Of a stretch of DNA of 64,000 nucleotides, positions 1 through 11,274 are shown piece after piece; positions within the stretch are counted from its first letter, which is position 1, and each line of letters starts with the position of its first letter. This stretch comes from Azadirachta indica. Its lineage: Eukaryota; Streptophyta; Magnoliopsida; Sapindales; Meliaceae. The position numbers and the translations under genes were made by a program. The notes below the pieces were generated by a model, which worked only from the letters and a program-made list of their open reading frames with translations, did no database searches and had not been told where the DNA came from. Location: assembly GCA_022749755.1 (NCBI GenBank), contig CM040444.1:875026-939025 (forward strand). The letters are read 5' to 3'.

Positions 1-165
1 ATCTCAAATCTACGCAATTTCTCTTCGATGGTTTGGAGCTCCATGATTCGAAAAGCTCAAGCAGATTTTCTATGGAAGTCAAGCTCTCCGGCGAATGACC
101 CACGACTGAGAAATCGTGAACTAGACTGCCAATAGTAGCAGCGCTATTGCTATTAACTGAATTTC
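1..165 (-). pseudogene. Cysteine protease exon 1 fragment (relic)
   Basis: This is the beginning of a papain-family gene running off the left edge of the window. Read on the minus strand it matches exon 1 of the protease at 26372-27828 (propeptide part around the GYSPEHL and EEKLHRF stretches). Compared with that gene, 19 bases are missing near position 35, which shifts the frame. Most of the signal-peptide region and the normal ATG are also gone. It is therefore a broken copy. Only its 5' end is visible, so the state of the other exons is unknown. Confidence 0.75.
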
Positions 166-213
166 GAGACAACAAAAGATTTTGATGTGAAGGGAGACAT
201 GGGTATCATAAGC

Positions 214-221
214 TATTTATA
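214..221 (-). promoter_or_regulatory. TATA box of the broken protease copy
   Basis: On the minus strand the sequence reads TATAAATA. It sits in the same position relative to the coding start as the TATA boxes of the protease genes at 27904-27911 and 62235-62242. The promoter remained recognisable although the gene it served is broken. Confidence 0.5.
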
Positions 222-239
222 CTGCTCGATTGAGCGTAG

Positions 240-513
240 ACTATATATATTTCAACAAATGTATTATCGATGACACGTAACTGTTCTGAAGTCTATCGAA
301 AATAAATTAATTACGATAATGAAAATACAGTCACCAATACATAATTCTAGTTATAAAATGTTATATTATCAATTTGTCATATCAATTGTAAATAATGAAT
401 TAATCATCATAAACAATGTCTTGATGTCATATAAATGTTAAAAAGACATTTATTTTGAGGATGGAATATAATCCTAAATATTTAGTTGTTTTCTCAAAAC
501 AATATTACTAATT
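240..513. repeat. Diverged repeat block A, copy 1 (left part)
   Basis: AT-rich non-coding sequence related to 3180-3480, to 20500-20690 and partly to 23980-24130. The shared phrases include the ATTATCGATGACA(C/T)GTAACT stretch and CATTTATTTTGAGGAT. The LINE insertion at 527-1986 splits this copy in two; it resumes at about 1998. No coding potential is seen. Confidence 0.6.
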
Positions 514-526
514 AACTATTGCATTA

Positions 527-1986
527 AGAGTGCAAGGGCCGGTCTCAGATGTTATTTGCAACGGTTCATGCCAAATTCCATGTCAAGTCCTGAATTTCTT
601 CCCCCAGATTGACGCTGAAATTTCGGATATTTATTTTCCCAAGTGTCCTTCTTCCGATAGCCTTGTTTGGGTCAATTCTAGAAGTGGTGCTTTGACTCTG
701 GCGCAGAGTTATACTTCAATTCGACGCTGAAGAGTTCTCATCCGTGGTTTTTGCGGATTTGGCGAAATTTTATCCCTCCTAAATACTCTTTGATGGTTTG
801 GCGAATGTTGCATAATAGGTTATCGACGGATGATAATCTCCAGATGAGAGGGATTCAGATTATTTCTATTTGCACTCTTTGTCCGAGTTATTGCTGTGCC
901 GAGAATACTAATCATCTCTTTGCCGGTTATTGTTTTGCTACTTCTTTTTGGCAATGGTTGATTAATCCCTTTCGCACTTCTCTTCCTTCTGTGAACCCAG
1001 CTTTTGATTTGTGTGATGCCATTATGTGCAAATGCTTTAGTCCTCAATTTATTCCTCGACTTTACAATCTTTGGATCAGGGCAGCTTACTACATGTTTTA
1101 AACTATATAGAAAGCTCGTAATAGATTAAGGTGGAAGAATGTTCTTCCTTTAGTTTGCTCAATCATGTCAGATTATGAATCTCACATTGGATTGTTTGCT
1201 GCCTTTGTGGTTTGTTCAGTTTGGTCGAGATAGAGACACTCTTTCTGCTCTTGATATTCCTTTCTCGCTTGGGAAGGCTCCTAGGGTGGTAACTTTGTTT
1301 TGGCTTCCTCCTCTGCTAGATTGGGTTAAGGCGAATTCGGATGGTCTTTCCAAAGGCAATCTTGGTGTTGCTGCCTGCGGGGCTTCACTCAGGGATGATC
1401 GTGGTTCCTTCACGAGGGGCTTTGGCTTATCCCTTGGCTGTAATACGGCTTACTTTGCTGAGTTACTGGTTGCCATCCTAGTTGTTGAGAAGGCTTCTAC
1501 AAATGGTTGGACAAACCTTTGGCTAAAGTGAGACTCTTTGCATGTCGTTCAGCTGTCCCGAAATCCCAGATTGCTTCCTCCTTGGCGGCTGCAGAATCGC
1601 TGGCTCAACAGCCTCACTTCTATTTCTGGAATTAATTTTCGGATTACTCATACTTTCCGGAAAAACAATATGGCTGCGGATGCTTTGGCTAATGAAGGCC
1701 TCGCTCCACTTACACTTGGTGGGACACACCTCCGATTACGGTTCAACGTCACCTCACTCAAGATGCTAATGGTTCTCCTCGTTATAGGTTTTGCTACTCT
1801 TCGGCTTTGTTGCTTTGTTATTAAACGTTGCATTGTCTTTTTAATTTCTTCAGCTGTTGTTTCTTCTAACTTTATGGCTTTGAAGAAGGGTAAGGCTCAT
1901 CATGTCTCCCCGATTGTATTCTTTCCTCCTCTTTCTTTTAATCAATTGGCCTTGCTAGTCAAAGTTTATTATTAAAAAAAAAAAAA
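527..1986 (+). mobile_element. 5'-truncated LINE (non-LTR retrotransposon), copy 1
   Basis: This is the 3' end of a plant L1-type LINE. Around 751-985 lies a zinc-binding reverse-transcriptase region (zf-RVT) with the motif PPKYSLMVWRML and a Cys/His cluster. Around 1310-1700 lies a plant RNase H domain, with WVKANSDG, CGASLRDDRGSF, AELLVAI, DSLHVV and HTFRKNNMAADALANEG. The frame is broken near 700-730 and again at the stop after WLK (1529). The element ends in about 13 A residues at 1974-1986. It is flanked by an imperfect target-site duplication AACTATTG(C/T)ATTA at 514-526 and 1985-1997. It is a dead-on-arrival insertion in repeat block A, and 3478-3495 keeps the related unoccupied site. 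Confidence 0.85.
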
Positions 1987-1997
1987 CTATTGTATTA

Positions 1998-3180
1998 GTA
2001 AAAATAATGAATTAACAATTGAAAATTTTTCACAACAATATATAATTAATTTAATTAATTTCAATAGATAAATTATAATTACAAGTAATTTTTTAATCAT
2101 AAAAATAAATTTTATCAATTCATTAAAGCAATCGATAAAAAAATAGTAAAAAATAATACCTCTTACATGTAATAGTAAAAAAACATACAACAATACATAA
2201 TTAATTCTATAACTTCTAAGAACATCAAATGCCATCAAAAGCACCAACCGAATCTCTATCATCACATGTATTTGAATCTGATATGATGAAAAGAATTTGC
2301 ATAAAAATATAAGAAATAAAACAAATTAAAATTCATATAGAAAAAAGTAAATACTTAAAAATTGGAAATAATTGTAAAATAATTGAGTAAATGGATCTAT
2401 ATACAGCATTATTATTGAAAGAGAATAATAGTAACTTTGTAATATAAGCAGAAACTGATAACAATAGTAACCTAGAATAATTCAATGGTAAAGATTTCCA
2501 AGCATACATATCCATATAAATAGAATAATAAACTCATACAGCTAATAAATGTTGAAAATAATAATAACAACAACAAAAAAAATTGATTGTACTACATCGC
2601 AATCAATAATTAACTGTCAAATTTCTAACTCTGTACAAAATCACACACTTATAGTAGAGAATTTTAAACAGGGAAGAAGAATAAAATGAAAAGAAAACTT
2701 TGTAACAATTCCATAAAAATATGAAACTAATTTTCCTATTTTGTAGTCAAAAATTGTAGTCTTTTTCTAGGTCAAAAAAAGAAAGTAAAAATATTCATAT
2801 GTTACATGTAATGATATATAAATACATTATTAGCACTAAGACTTATAAACTATTATTTTGATGATAAAAAATATTGATATTCTTTACTAATGAAAATTTT
2901 CTTGTACTTTTCACTACGAAAAGAAAATGTCTTCGAGACTTTCGACTATGCAATCCAGTCATAAAAATTGAAATTGTGTCAAAAAAAATATATTTTTGAT
3001 TGCTGGCAATTGTAAATGGTGGTTGTAAAAGAGTTAGTTAGAAATGATCTATTTTTTCGAACTATCATAAAATCTGATTAGTTTTAATACCTTTATGCCA
3101 TTAGAAACTGAAGAAACTTTCATCGAAAATGTACTTTATCAGGTGGTTGAAATTCACAACCTATCCACCAAATGATGTAA
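1998..3180. repeat. Diverged repeat block A, copy 1 (right part)
   Basis: AT-rich sequence that aligns with 3490-4320 from the ACAATTGAAAATTTTT stretch onward, and with 9080-9390 over its last 300 bases. No intact gene is seen. Short minus-strand readings such as MDMYAWKSLPLNY at about 2480-2515 recur in the second copy as MDMQAWISLPLNY, which hints at an old coding origin, but stops and frameshifts prevent identification. Confidence 0.5.
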
Positions 3181-4041
3181 TAAAAATAAATTTATTATCG
3201 ATGACATGTAACTATTATAAAGTCCATCAGAAATAGACTAATTGCGAGGATGAAAATATATAGTCACAAATACATAATTTTAGTCATAAAATTTTATATT
3301 ATCAAGTTATATTATCAATTTGTGATACCAACTTGTAAGTAATAATGAATTAATCATCATAAATGATGTCCTCTAATATTATGTAAAAATGTTGAAAATA
3401 CATTTATTTTGAGGATAGAATAAAATTGCAAATATGTAGTTGTTTTCCCGAAACCATAAGTTACTAATTAACTATTGTTACTAGTAGTGAACTAACAATT
3501 GAAAATTTTTTTCACAATAATTTTTACAAAATAAATTAATTTCAATAGCTAAGTTCTAATTATAAGTAATTTTTTACATCATAAAAAATAAATTCTGTCA
3601 ATTCATTGAAGTAATTGAAAAATTAAATAGTAAAAAATAATTCCCGTTATATGTAATAAAAAGAAGCTGACAGCAGTATATCATTAATTTTACAACTTCT
3701 AAGACCATCAAATGTAAGCAAAAGCACCAGTCAAATCTCCATCACCATGTGTATTTGAATCTGATCTAGTGATAAGATTTTGCATAAAAATAATACACAT
3801 AAAACAAATTCAAATTCAAATAGAAAAAGGTAAATAATTAAAAATTAGAAATAGTTGTAAAATAATTGAGTAAATGGATCATACAACATTATTATTGAAA
3901 GAGAATCATAGTCAACCCAGTAATATGAGCCATAAATAATAACAATAATGACCCAAAATAATTTAAAGGTAATGATATCCATGCTTGCATATCCATAAAA
4001 ATAGAATAATAAACTTATACAGCTGATAAATGTAGAGAATA

Positions 4042-4075
<34 letters not shown>

Positions 4076-4500
4076 TAATTAATTGTACTATATTGCGATC
4101 AATAATTAAATGTCATATTTCTAAACCTCTTGCGAACTCACACACGTATAGTAGAGAATTTTAAACAAGGAGAAGAATAAAATAAAAAGAAAACTTCATA
4201 CCAGTTTCATTAAAAATATGAAAGTAATTTTCTTGTTTGGTAGTCAATAATCGTGGTCTTTTTGTAGGCCGAAAAAGAAAGCATAAACATCCATACATTG
4301 CATGTGATTATATATGCACATAAAAAGTTTGGAAATGATTCTCTCTTTCCTTTTATGATATTAATTATAGTTGCTGATTTGACAAATGTAGCAACCTTAG
4401 TCTCGTAATGTGCTTTCACCAATGCTCTTAATCCAAATTGAGTAGCCAAATATGCAGAAGTCAGAAACATATATTTGTTCAAAAGAATAACCAAATTAAA
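3181..4500. repeat. Diverged repeat block A, copy 2
   Basis: Second, adjacent version of the block at 240-513 plus 1998-2830, without the LINE. It includes a (TAA)n microsatellite at about 4040-4073. A minus-strand frame at 4210-4494 stays open for 94 codons, but I recognise no domain and nothing supports expression. It is best read as repeat or gene debris. Confidence 0.5.
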
Positions 4501-5190
4501 CAGAAAGATAATTTATGCTTTATGAGCATAATCCTCAAACAAGTATTGGGAACAACCATTTTTCTCTTTGATCACTTGTCAGCCTGTAAAATAATACCAG
4601 TGAGAGGAAAGTTGGCTTGCTAGTGAAAACGCTCTCATGCTTAAGTCAGGGAATGTTTACTTTTTTAAGAGAAAAAGTTTGTATGACAGAATTTTTTGGG
4701 AGAGTTTTTGTTCGATTAGAAGTCTGATACCTATCTCCTTTAATTGCCAGCATTTTTTAATTTAGCAAATTTTTGGACAATAATCATCTATGGCGAGAGT
4801 TTTATGGGAGATGGAATACTGGCTGGTTATCCACGAAGTTGTAGTTTCTTCGCAGTGCTTCTAGTCCATTGTTATTTCCTTTATCCGACCTGGACTATCT
4901 CTTACCCTATCCCATTTCTCAGAATAGAATGATTCAAGTACCCTGGCCTTGAACGTGATTCACCTCGGGTATATTCCTTCACCTGATCTCAGACAGATTA
5001 CATCCTGATCTCATACAATCAGGTCTCAAACATTTTCCCCGAAAAATAATACACATATAGGCATTCGCTGTTATGACAAAGGAACATTAAACGAGAAGTT
5101 GCCTCGAAAAACAATAACAAACAAAAAATGAAGAAGGAACAAAAGGCATTCTAAAAAGATTGCCAAAAAATAATCTTGTGGTGGTCTTTT
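4501..5190. other. No gene seen (downstream flank of fructokinase relic)
   Basis: I find no recognisable gene here. The part from about 4930 onward, with CGTGATTCACCTCGG, recurs at 31985-32260 downstream of the second fructokinase relic. It is therefore probably the old 3' flank of that gene, which lies on the minus strand. Confidence 0.5.
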
Positions 5191-5191
5191 A

Positions 5192-5934
5192 TCATTTCTT
5201 ATTTAATAGGTTTCGATCAGAAGCTAAGTAATGAAGTATACTCCTAACAAATGCATCACCACCACCAGTTATGTCAACAGCTTTAGTTTTAATAATCAGA
5301 GGACTCCCTTTAAATTCTTGTACATTTGATGCCAATCTCCTTATAACAAATTGATAATTTTTTATCTCAACCATTAGAATTAGATGTTTCAATTCATGCA
5401 AACTCAATGTACGCTCCTAAGCAGCCTCTTCTAATGGCCATAGTGCCAATGTCAACTTTGGATCATAAGAAAGGATGCTACCATATCGTTTGGCCATATT
5501 TATACCAGTCAGATTAGATGATCTACATGGTTCTACAATTAAACTCATAGAACCATAGTGGAAGACGTTGGCTTAAAGTAAAATATAATTTGAAAATTAA
5601 AAATCTTCAAAGGCATAGAATATAATCTAAAAGCAACAAATAGACAATATATTTCTTAATTAAAGAAGAAAGAGAGCCAAGGACATATCAAGGTCTAATT
5701 CTCAAAGAAGCATATAGGCACTTGATGATGAGAAAACAATAGTTCACATTAACCATTGCCTATAAGTGTAAAAGCCCAAGGCGATCCTTGCAGTGGAATC
5801 GTATTGCATGCTAGAGGTGTCAACATTGTTTTGTGTAGAATGTCAACCAACATATAACCAAATTCATCATCATCAAACTCTGGTACAGATGAGAGAATTT
5901 TGATCTTTGCTGAGTAAGTAGAAGCAGGATACAA
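5192..5934 (-). pseudogene. Fructokinase (pfkB family) pseudogene
   Basis: Plant fructokinases phosphorylate fructose with ATP and belong to the pfkB/ribokinase family. Three blocks survive in the expected order on the minus strand. At 5749-5934 is DDEFGYMLVDIL (family: GDDEFGxMLADIL). At about 5408-5575 is [16 protein letters not shown], followed by [13 protein letters not shown]. At 5192-5407 is KTKAVDITGGGDAFV, the anion-hole and catalytic-Asp motif (family: VDTTGAGDAFV). A stop follows EAA between the last two blocks, and the region that should join the first and second blocks is degenerate or missing. The protein cannot be made as one chain. A diverged copy lies at 32262-32990, again just downstream of a protease relic, so the two genes were duplicated together. 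Confidence 0.8.
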
Positions 5935-7257
5935 TTGCTACCAAAATAGTTTACAACATAGACAAAAGCAGAGGAACGATTTTATGCAATGGAAGTAGAG
6001 AATTGGGACTAACAAAATGCCATATTACACAAAAGTTCCATCTTTCTTTTAGTTAAATCTGACAGTAACTGAAGTAATACAAATGGTGAATAATGAATTG
6101 AGGCTACAAGAACATACATAGAATTATACAACGCTATGTCTACTTTAGTTATTTGCAATGATCAAATAAAAAATGTCTCCTTAATATATTAATAATCTTG
6201 CAATACTCGTACAAACGAAAATCACAACCGGCAGATAAGTCTTCACACAAATCTCTCTCAAATTATGGCGCCTCTTGAGCATGTAACATGATTGAAAGTG
6301 AGTTCAAATCTATTAAAGCTCTATATAAAGGTTATCATAATTAGCCTTCAAATCGTCTATTACACTCTTATACTCTTTATGAACTTTCTCATATATCCTA
6401 TCACGGAAAATATTTATAAAATAAAATCATGTCATACAATTATGAAAGTGTGACAACTTGTCATTTTAATGGAGGGAATGTAGAGTCACACGTTTTCTTT
6501 GATTTGACTTAGTATGTTGTTGTTGAGTTCTCCTAGTCTTTAGGCATTTGGTCAGTTTGATTTTACTGTTGCAATATGTGGTATAATTTGCCAAGTTTAG
6601 AGGAATCAAATTTGCTACTACGCATTCAGATTTGTTGTTGTAAGAAATCACAGTATAAAAATTTATTTATTTATTTTTTCTAAAATATTCATACAATGAA
6701 ATCAAAGAAGAAAATAAAAAGAATAAAATATAAATTTATTGTAAAAACTATTTAAGAATACGATGTTTTACAAAAGCCAATTATGAATAAGATTTTTTGA
6801 TAAAGTTTTGTAATCTTAAAACATATTATTCAATAATAATTCTAAAAATAAATAATTTTTACATTACATTTTACGGAAACTATACATATACATATGTATA
6901 TATATGTACACATATATAAATATATATCTATATATATAATGTTGTACAGATATCAATAGTATTGTGCACTTATTAATTAACATGCATTAAAAAGGAGAGT
7001 GATCTATAGGCTAATAAGTTTTTGATATCTAATAAGAGAAAAGATCAAGAGAAACTATTAATAACATTAACTGAACACTGATAACACAATCACATTATTG
7101 ATTTTGAAATAGCTATTAAGCATGAACGTGGATATATGCTAATAATATTTAATTTATTATTCATTATTGATTGAAAACAAAGTAAACATATAGCTAGCTA
7201 GGTATTCAAAGTTGAGTTCTCCGTAGCTCTTATTTTGTAAGTAGGTAGGATAAGGAT
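5935..7257. other. Spacer between fructokinase relic and deleted protease
   Basis: I find no gene here. From 6115 the sequence is nearly identical to 25157-26305 and more distantly related to 33170-35990. In both of those places it is followed by a protease gene or relic. It contains an A/T dinucleotide-rich stretch at 6888-6940. This spacer marks the segmental duplication that carried the protease genes. Confidence 0.6.
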
Positions 7258-7268
7258 GGTAGCATTTT
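7258..7268 (-). other. Deletion scar: a whole protease gene is missing here
   Basis: The sister segment reads GGATAAGGGTGG at about 26300, then the whole four-exon protease, then TTTTGAGGGAATAATTG from about 27845. Here GGATAAGGATGG is followed within about ten bases by TTTTTTGAGGGAATAATTG. About 1.54 kb is absent, removing every exon and both the start and stop codons. The flanks remain colinear on both sides. Confidence 0.8.
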
Positions 7269-7325
7269 TTGAGGGAATAATTGAAGATTTTGATGTGAAG
7301 GAGGACATGGGTATCCCAATTAAGT

Positions 7326-7333
7326 TATTTATA
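7326..7333 (-). promoter_or_regulatory. Orphan TATA box of the deleted protease
   Basis: The minus strand reads TATAAATA in the same context (AAGTTATTTATACTACC on the plus strand) as the TATA box at 27904-27911 of the complete gene. The coding region it served has been deleted. Any transcript from here would run into the fructokinase-side spacer. Confidence 0.5.
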
Positions 7334-7507
7334 CTACCTAGACTCAGCGTAGCCTGTATATATTTCAACTTATTGTATTAATTAATTATATATATTATAG
7401 TTTGAATAATAATTGTGCTAATTCCTACTGAAGACCAATGAGTGATCAATATGATAAATGTGGAGGATACTAATAATAATAATAACAACAACAATAGCAA
7501 CAAATGT

Positions 7508-8400
7508 ACTACATTGCAATCAATAATTAAATGTCAAATTTTTGAACTTGTACAAAGTCACACCAATAATAGAGAATTTTAAGCAAGGGAGAAGAATAAA
7601 GGGAATAAAAACACTTATTATCAATTGCGAAGAAAATATAAAAGTAGCTTTTCTATTTTGTAGTCAGTAATTGCGGTTTTTTGTAGGCCTAAAACCAAAG
7701 CAAAAACTGTTCATGCATTACATGTGATGATATAGTAAAAGAATTTTGACAATTTAAAAACAATCCAACTACTAACGCGAAACAATTCAAATTCTTCTAA
7801 AGTGCAATACAATGAATTCAACCACAACTCAATAATCTATAAATAACTTACCACTAAATACATTCAAATTTGTGTGAGAAATATTTGTAACAGTACAAAT
7901 ACATAAATTGAGTAAGAGGGCTAAGAAAGATAGCTACTTAATTAAATAATTAGGCTAGTGTCTTTAATTTCACACGTTAGCTTGAGAGTTCGGCTCACAT
8001 AAAAATAATTAAAAAAACACTAATAGCACTGTATTATAATTAATAATTAAATGTCAAATTTTTAAACCTTGTACAAAGTCATACCGATAATAGAAAATTT
8101 TAGATGAGGGAGAAGAATAAACGGATAAAGAATACTTATTAGCAATTTCGTAAAAACATAAAAATAAATTTCTATTTCGTAGTCAATAATTGCAGCTTTT
8201 TTGTAGGCCTAAATAGAAAGCAAAAAATATTGGTACATTAAATGTGATGATATATGTACACGTTGTTATTGAAAGAATCTTGATAATTTTAAAAACAATC
8301 CAACTACTAAACCAAGCAATTCAAATTCTTCTAAAGTGCAATAAATTGAATTCAACACACAAGTGACTGATCAATATATAACTTTCCACTAAATACGTCT
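7508..8400. repeat. Repeat block B: two direct copies of about 360 bp
   Basis: Positions 7508-7868 and 8030-8400 are diverged direct copies. Shared phrases include CAATCAATAATTAAATGTCAA or a variant of it, TTTTTTGTAGGCCTAAA, ACAATCCAACTACTAA and TTCAAATTCTTCTAAAGTGCAA. The same unit appears at 28100-28740, and a more diverged version is part of block A (about 2585-2830 and 4085-4320). It is non-coding. Confidence 0.6.
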
Positions 8401-8619
8401 GTTAAGTGAAAGATTATTGAGTAATAGTGTAAATTCTCTATATGTAATAGAGAAATACTATTATTTTTAGTCAATTCAAATAAGAAAAAGAACGAGATCC
8501 ATCCTAATTAAGAATAATAAGAATTAAATTAACATACTAAGTGCGATAGTATAAATTGAGAAAATAAAAAATGAAAAACTTTGTGAACTAGTTAAATTTT
8601 AAAATTGTCCTTCATCAAA

Positions 8620-9090
8620 TTCTCTCTCTCTTAAAGAAAACTCACCCTTGAGTTTTGTGTAGCAAATATAACTTTAGTGCAATAATAAATTATCTTATGA
8701 TTTAAAGAAGTTACGCTTTTCAGTAGGCTTCCTTGTAACTCGAAAGTACTCAATTTTTATCCTTTTCTTACATTTCTTAGCAACCTTGCATGTCCTTGTA
8801 AACAAACTACTTTGGGGCTTTTCATAACTCTTTCCAAAATCTTGCATTATGTGTCGCCAACTAGATTTGTCTTTACATTCAAATCTTCCTTGAGGATACC
8901 TTTTCGTCTTTGATATGAATAGGTAGAAACATGTCAATAAAAGGTGTGTTATCATCGACTTCAATTTCTTTCAATGCTAAATTACATTATAAATTTTCAA
9001 ATTAAGATCAAACGAGACATCTTCTTGTACAATTTTGGGCACATCTTCATTTGTTTTTTCAAGCACATCTTTGGTCAATACCTTAAGGCT
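8620..9090 (-). pseudogene. Unidentified conserved coding remnant, copy 1
   Basis: I do not recognise the family. Read on the minus strand from 9090, one frame gives LTKDVLEKTNEDVPKIVQED followed by VSFDLNLKI. Further down, other frames give LKEDLNVKTNLVG, LERVMKSPKVVC and IKIEYFRVTRKPTEKRNFFK. The diverged relative at 21290-23330 preserves the same residues in matching order (QVVTKHVLE, LEEDLSIKANIVG, FERVMRNLKVIC, KFEYFRVSKKLGEKSDFFK). That pattern implies a real ancestral protein. Here it is split by several frameshifts and stops, so this copy is dead. Confidence 0.5.
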
Positions 9091-9392
9091 CATAAACTAT
9101 TGTTTTGATGATAATTAATTTTGACATCCTTCGCTAACCAACTTCTTCTTGTAGTATTCACTACAATTAAAAAAAAAAAGGTATTTTATTGATTGTGCAA
9201 TCTAGTCGTAACAATTGAAATTCTATCTAATATTTCAATTTTTGGTTGCTGATAATCATCAATAGTGTTGTAGATGAGCTAGTTAGAAATGCGTTATTTT
9301 GGTGAACCATTAGAAACATGATTAGTTCAATGCCTTTATGCCATAAAAAATTGAAGAAACTTTCATAAAAAATGTAGCTTGCAGGATGATAT

Positions 9393-9944
9393 TGTAGTAC
9401 TCAATTTTTTTTTAATTAATGCATATATACAGAAATTAAAATAATAATGATAATAAGAATAAGAATGTTTGTTTGGAGTAGATTATTTGATTATGGATGG
9501 ATGAGTCTATATTTTACAAGGAAAGGATTAATGAGTAATAAAATTTTAAATTATGGGTAAAAAGGTGGAAAATCTAGAATTCAAGAGTTTGAATAGAAAT
9601 TGAAAGTCAAAATATTTCTTCTCAGTTTGCTTAATCGGTGGAATAAAGAAATGAACTAAATGAATGAAAGAAAAAAAAAAAAAGGAGAGAATGAAAGGAA
9701 AAAAGGCCATGTGGCAATGTTTTGGCACAATAAGGGAAAACTAAATGTTGGGTGGGAAGGAAAGGTGAGACGGCACGTGTTTGATATAAATTCGAGCTTT
9801 GCTATTGTTTATTAGAAAAGAAAAATTGAAAGCCAAAGACAGAACCCGAGAGAAGAGGAGAAATAAAGAAATAAGGTTTGGTTTGAATTTATATTCTGAG
9901 ATGATTGATTTTGGTTTTGTAAATTAGTAAATTATATGTTTTAA
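9393..9944. mobile_element. Solo LTR, 5' part, cut off by the gap
   Basis: The sequence begins TGTAGTACTC directly after GATAT (9388-9392) and matches the first 550 bases of the complete solo LTR at 18678-20412. The contig ends inside it. See the second copy for the full structure. Confidence 0.75.
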
Positions 9945-10044
9945 NNNNNNNNNNNNNNNNNNNNNNNNNNNNNNNNNNNNNNNNNNNNNNNNNNNNNNNN
10001 NNNNNNNNNNNNNNNNNNNNNNNNNNNNNNNNNNNNNNNNNNNN
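9945..10044. other. Assembly gap of 100 N
   Basis: Exactly 100 unspecified bases, a conventional scaffold-gap length. Nearly identical 9.18 kb sequences lie on its two sides. Confidence 1.
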
Positions 10045-11267
10045 GGCGAAATTTTATCCCTCCTAAATACTCTTTGATGGTTTGGCGAATGTTGCATAAT
10101 AGGTTATCGACGGATGATAATCTCCAGATGAGAGGGATTCAGATTATTTCTATTTGCACTCTTTGTCCGAGTTATTGCTGTGCCGAGAATACTAATCATC
10201 TCTTTGCCGGTTATTGTTTTGCTACTTCTTTTTGGCAATGGTTGATTAATCCCTTTCGCACTTCTCTTCCTTCTGTGAACCCAGCTTTTGATTTGTGTGA
10301 TGCCATTATGTGCAAATGCTTTAGTCCTCAATTTATTGCTCGACTTTACAATCTTTGGATCAGGGCAGCTTACTACATGTTTTAAACTATATAGAAAGCT
10401 CGTAATAGATTAAGGTGGAAGAATGTTCTTCCTTTAGTTTGCTCAATCATGTCAGATTATGAATCTCACATTGGATTGTTTGCTGCCTTTGTGGTTTGTT
10501 CAGTTTGGTCGAGATAGAGACACTCTTTCTGCTCTTGATATTCCTTCTCGCTTGGGAAGGCTCCTAGGGTGGTAACTTTGTTTTGGCTTCCTCCTCTGCT
10601 AGATTGGGTTAAGGCGAATTCGGATGGTCTTTCCAAAGGCAATCTTGGTGTTGCTGCCTGCGGGGCTTCACTCAGGGATGATCGTGGTTCCTTCACGAGG
10701 GGCTTTGGCTTATCCCTTGGCTGTAATACGGCTTACTTTGCTGAGTTACTGGTTGCCATCCTAGTTGTTGAGAAGGCTTCTACAAATGGTTGGACAAACC
10801 TTTGGCTAAAGTGAGACTCTTTGCATGTCGTTCAGCTGTCCCGAAATCCCAGATTGCTTCCTCCTTGGCGGCTGCAGAATCGCTGGCTCAACAGCCTCAC
10901 TTCTATTTCTGGAATTAATTTTCGGATTACTCATACTTTCCGGAAAAACAATATGGCTGCGGATGCTTTGGCTAATGAAGGCCTCGCTCCTCTTACACTT
11001 GGTGGGACACACCTCCGATTACGGTTCAACGTCACCTCACTCAAAATGCTAATGGTTCTCCTCGTTATAGGTTTTGCTACTCTTCGGCTTTGTTGCTTTG
11101 TTATTAAACGTTGCATTGTCTTTTTAATTTCTTCAGCTGTTGTTTCTTCTAACTTTATGGCTTTGAAGAAGGGTAAGGCTCATCATGTCTCCCCGATTGT
11201 ATTCTTTCCTCCTCTTTCTTTTAATCAATTGGCCTTGCTAGTCAAAGTTTATTATAAAAAAAAAAAA
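10045..11267 (+). mobile_element. 5'-truncated LINE, copy 2 (starts at gap edge)
   Basis: Same LINE as at 527-1986, lacking its first 234 bases because the contig starts inside it. The zf-RVT region (PPKYSLMVWRML), the RNase H region and the terminal A run (to about 11267) are all present. It has a few substitutions against copy 1. Confidence 0.8.
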
Positions 11268-11274
11268 CTATTGT

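Noticed and set aside
1987..2265. 92-codon open frame on the minus strand in repeat block A
   Set aside because: Extremely AT-rich, Leu/Ile/Phe-biased translation; the related block copies have stops and frameshifts in the same frame.
4210..4494. 94-codon minus-strand frame (also at 13480-13764)
   Set aside because: Identical in both copies only because of the recent duplication; other diverged block copies do not keep the frame, and no domain is seen.
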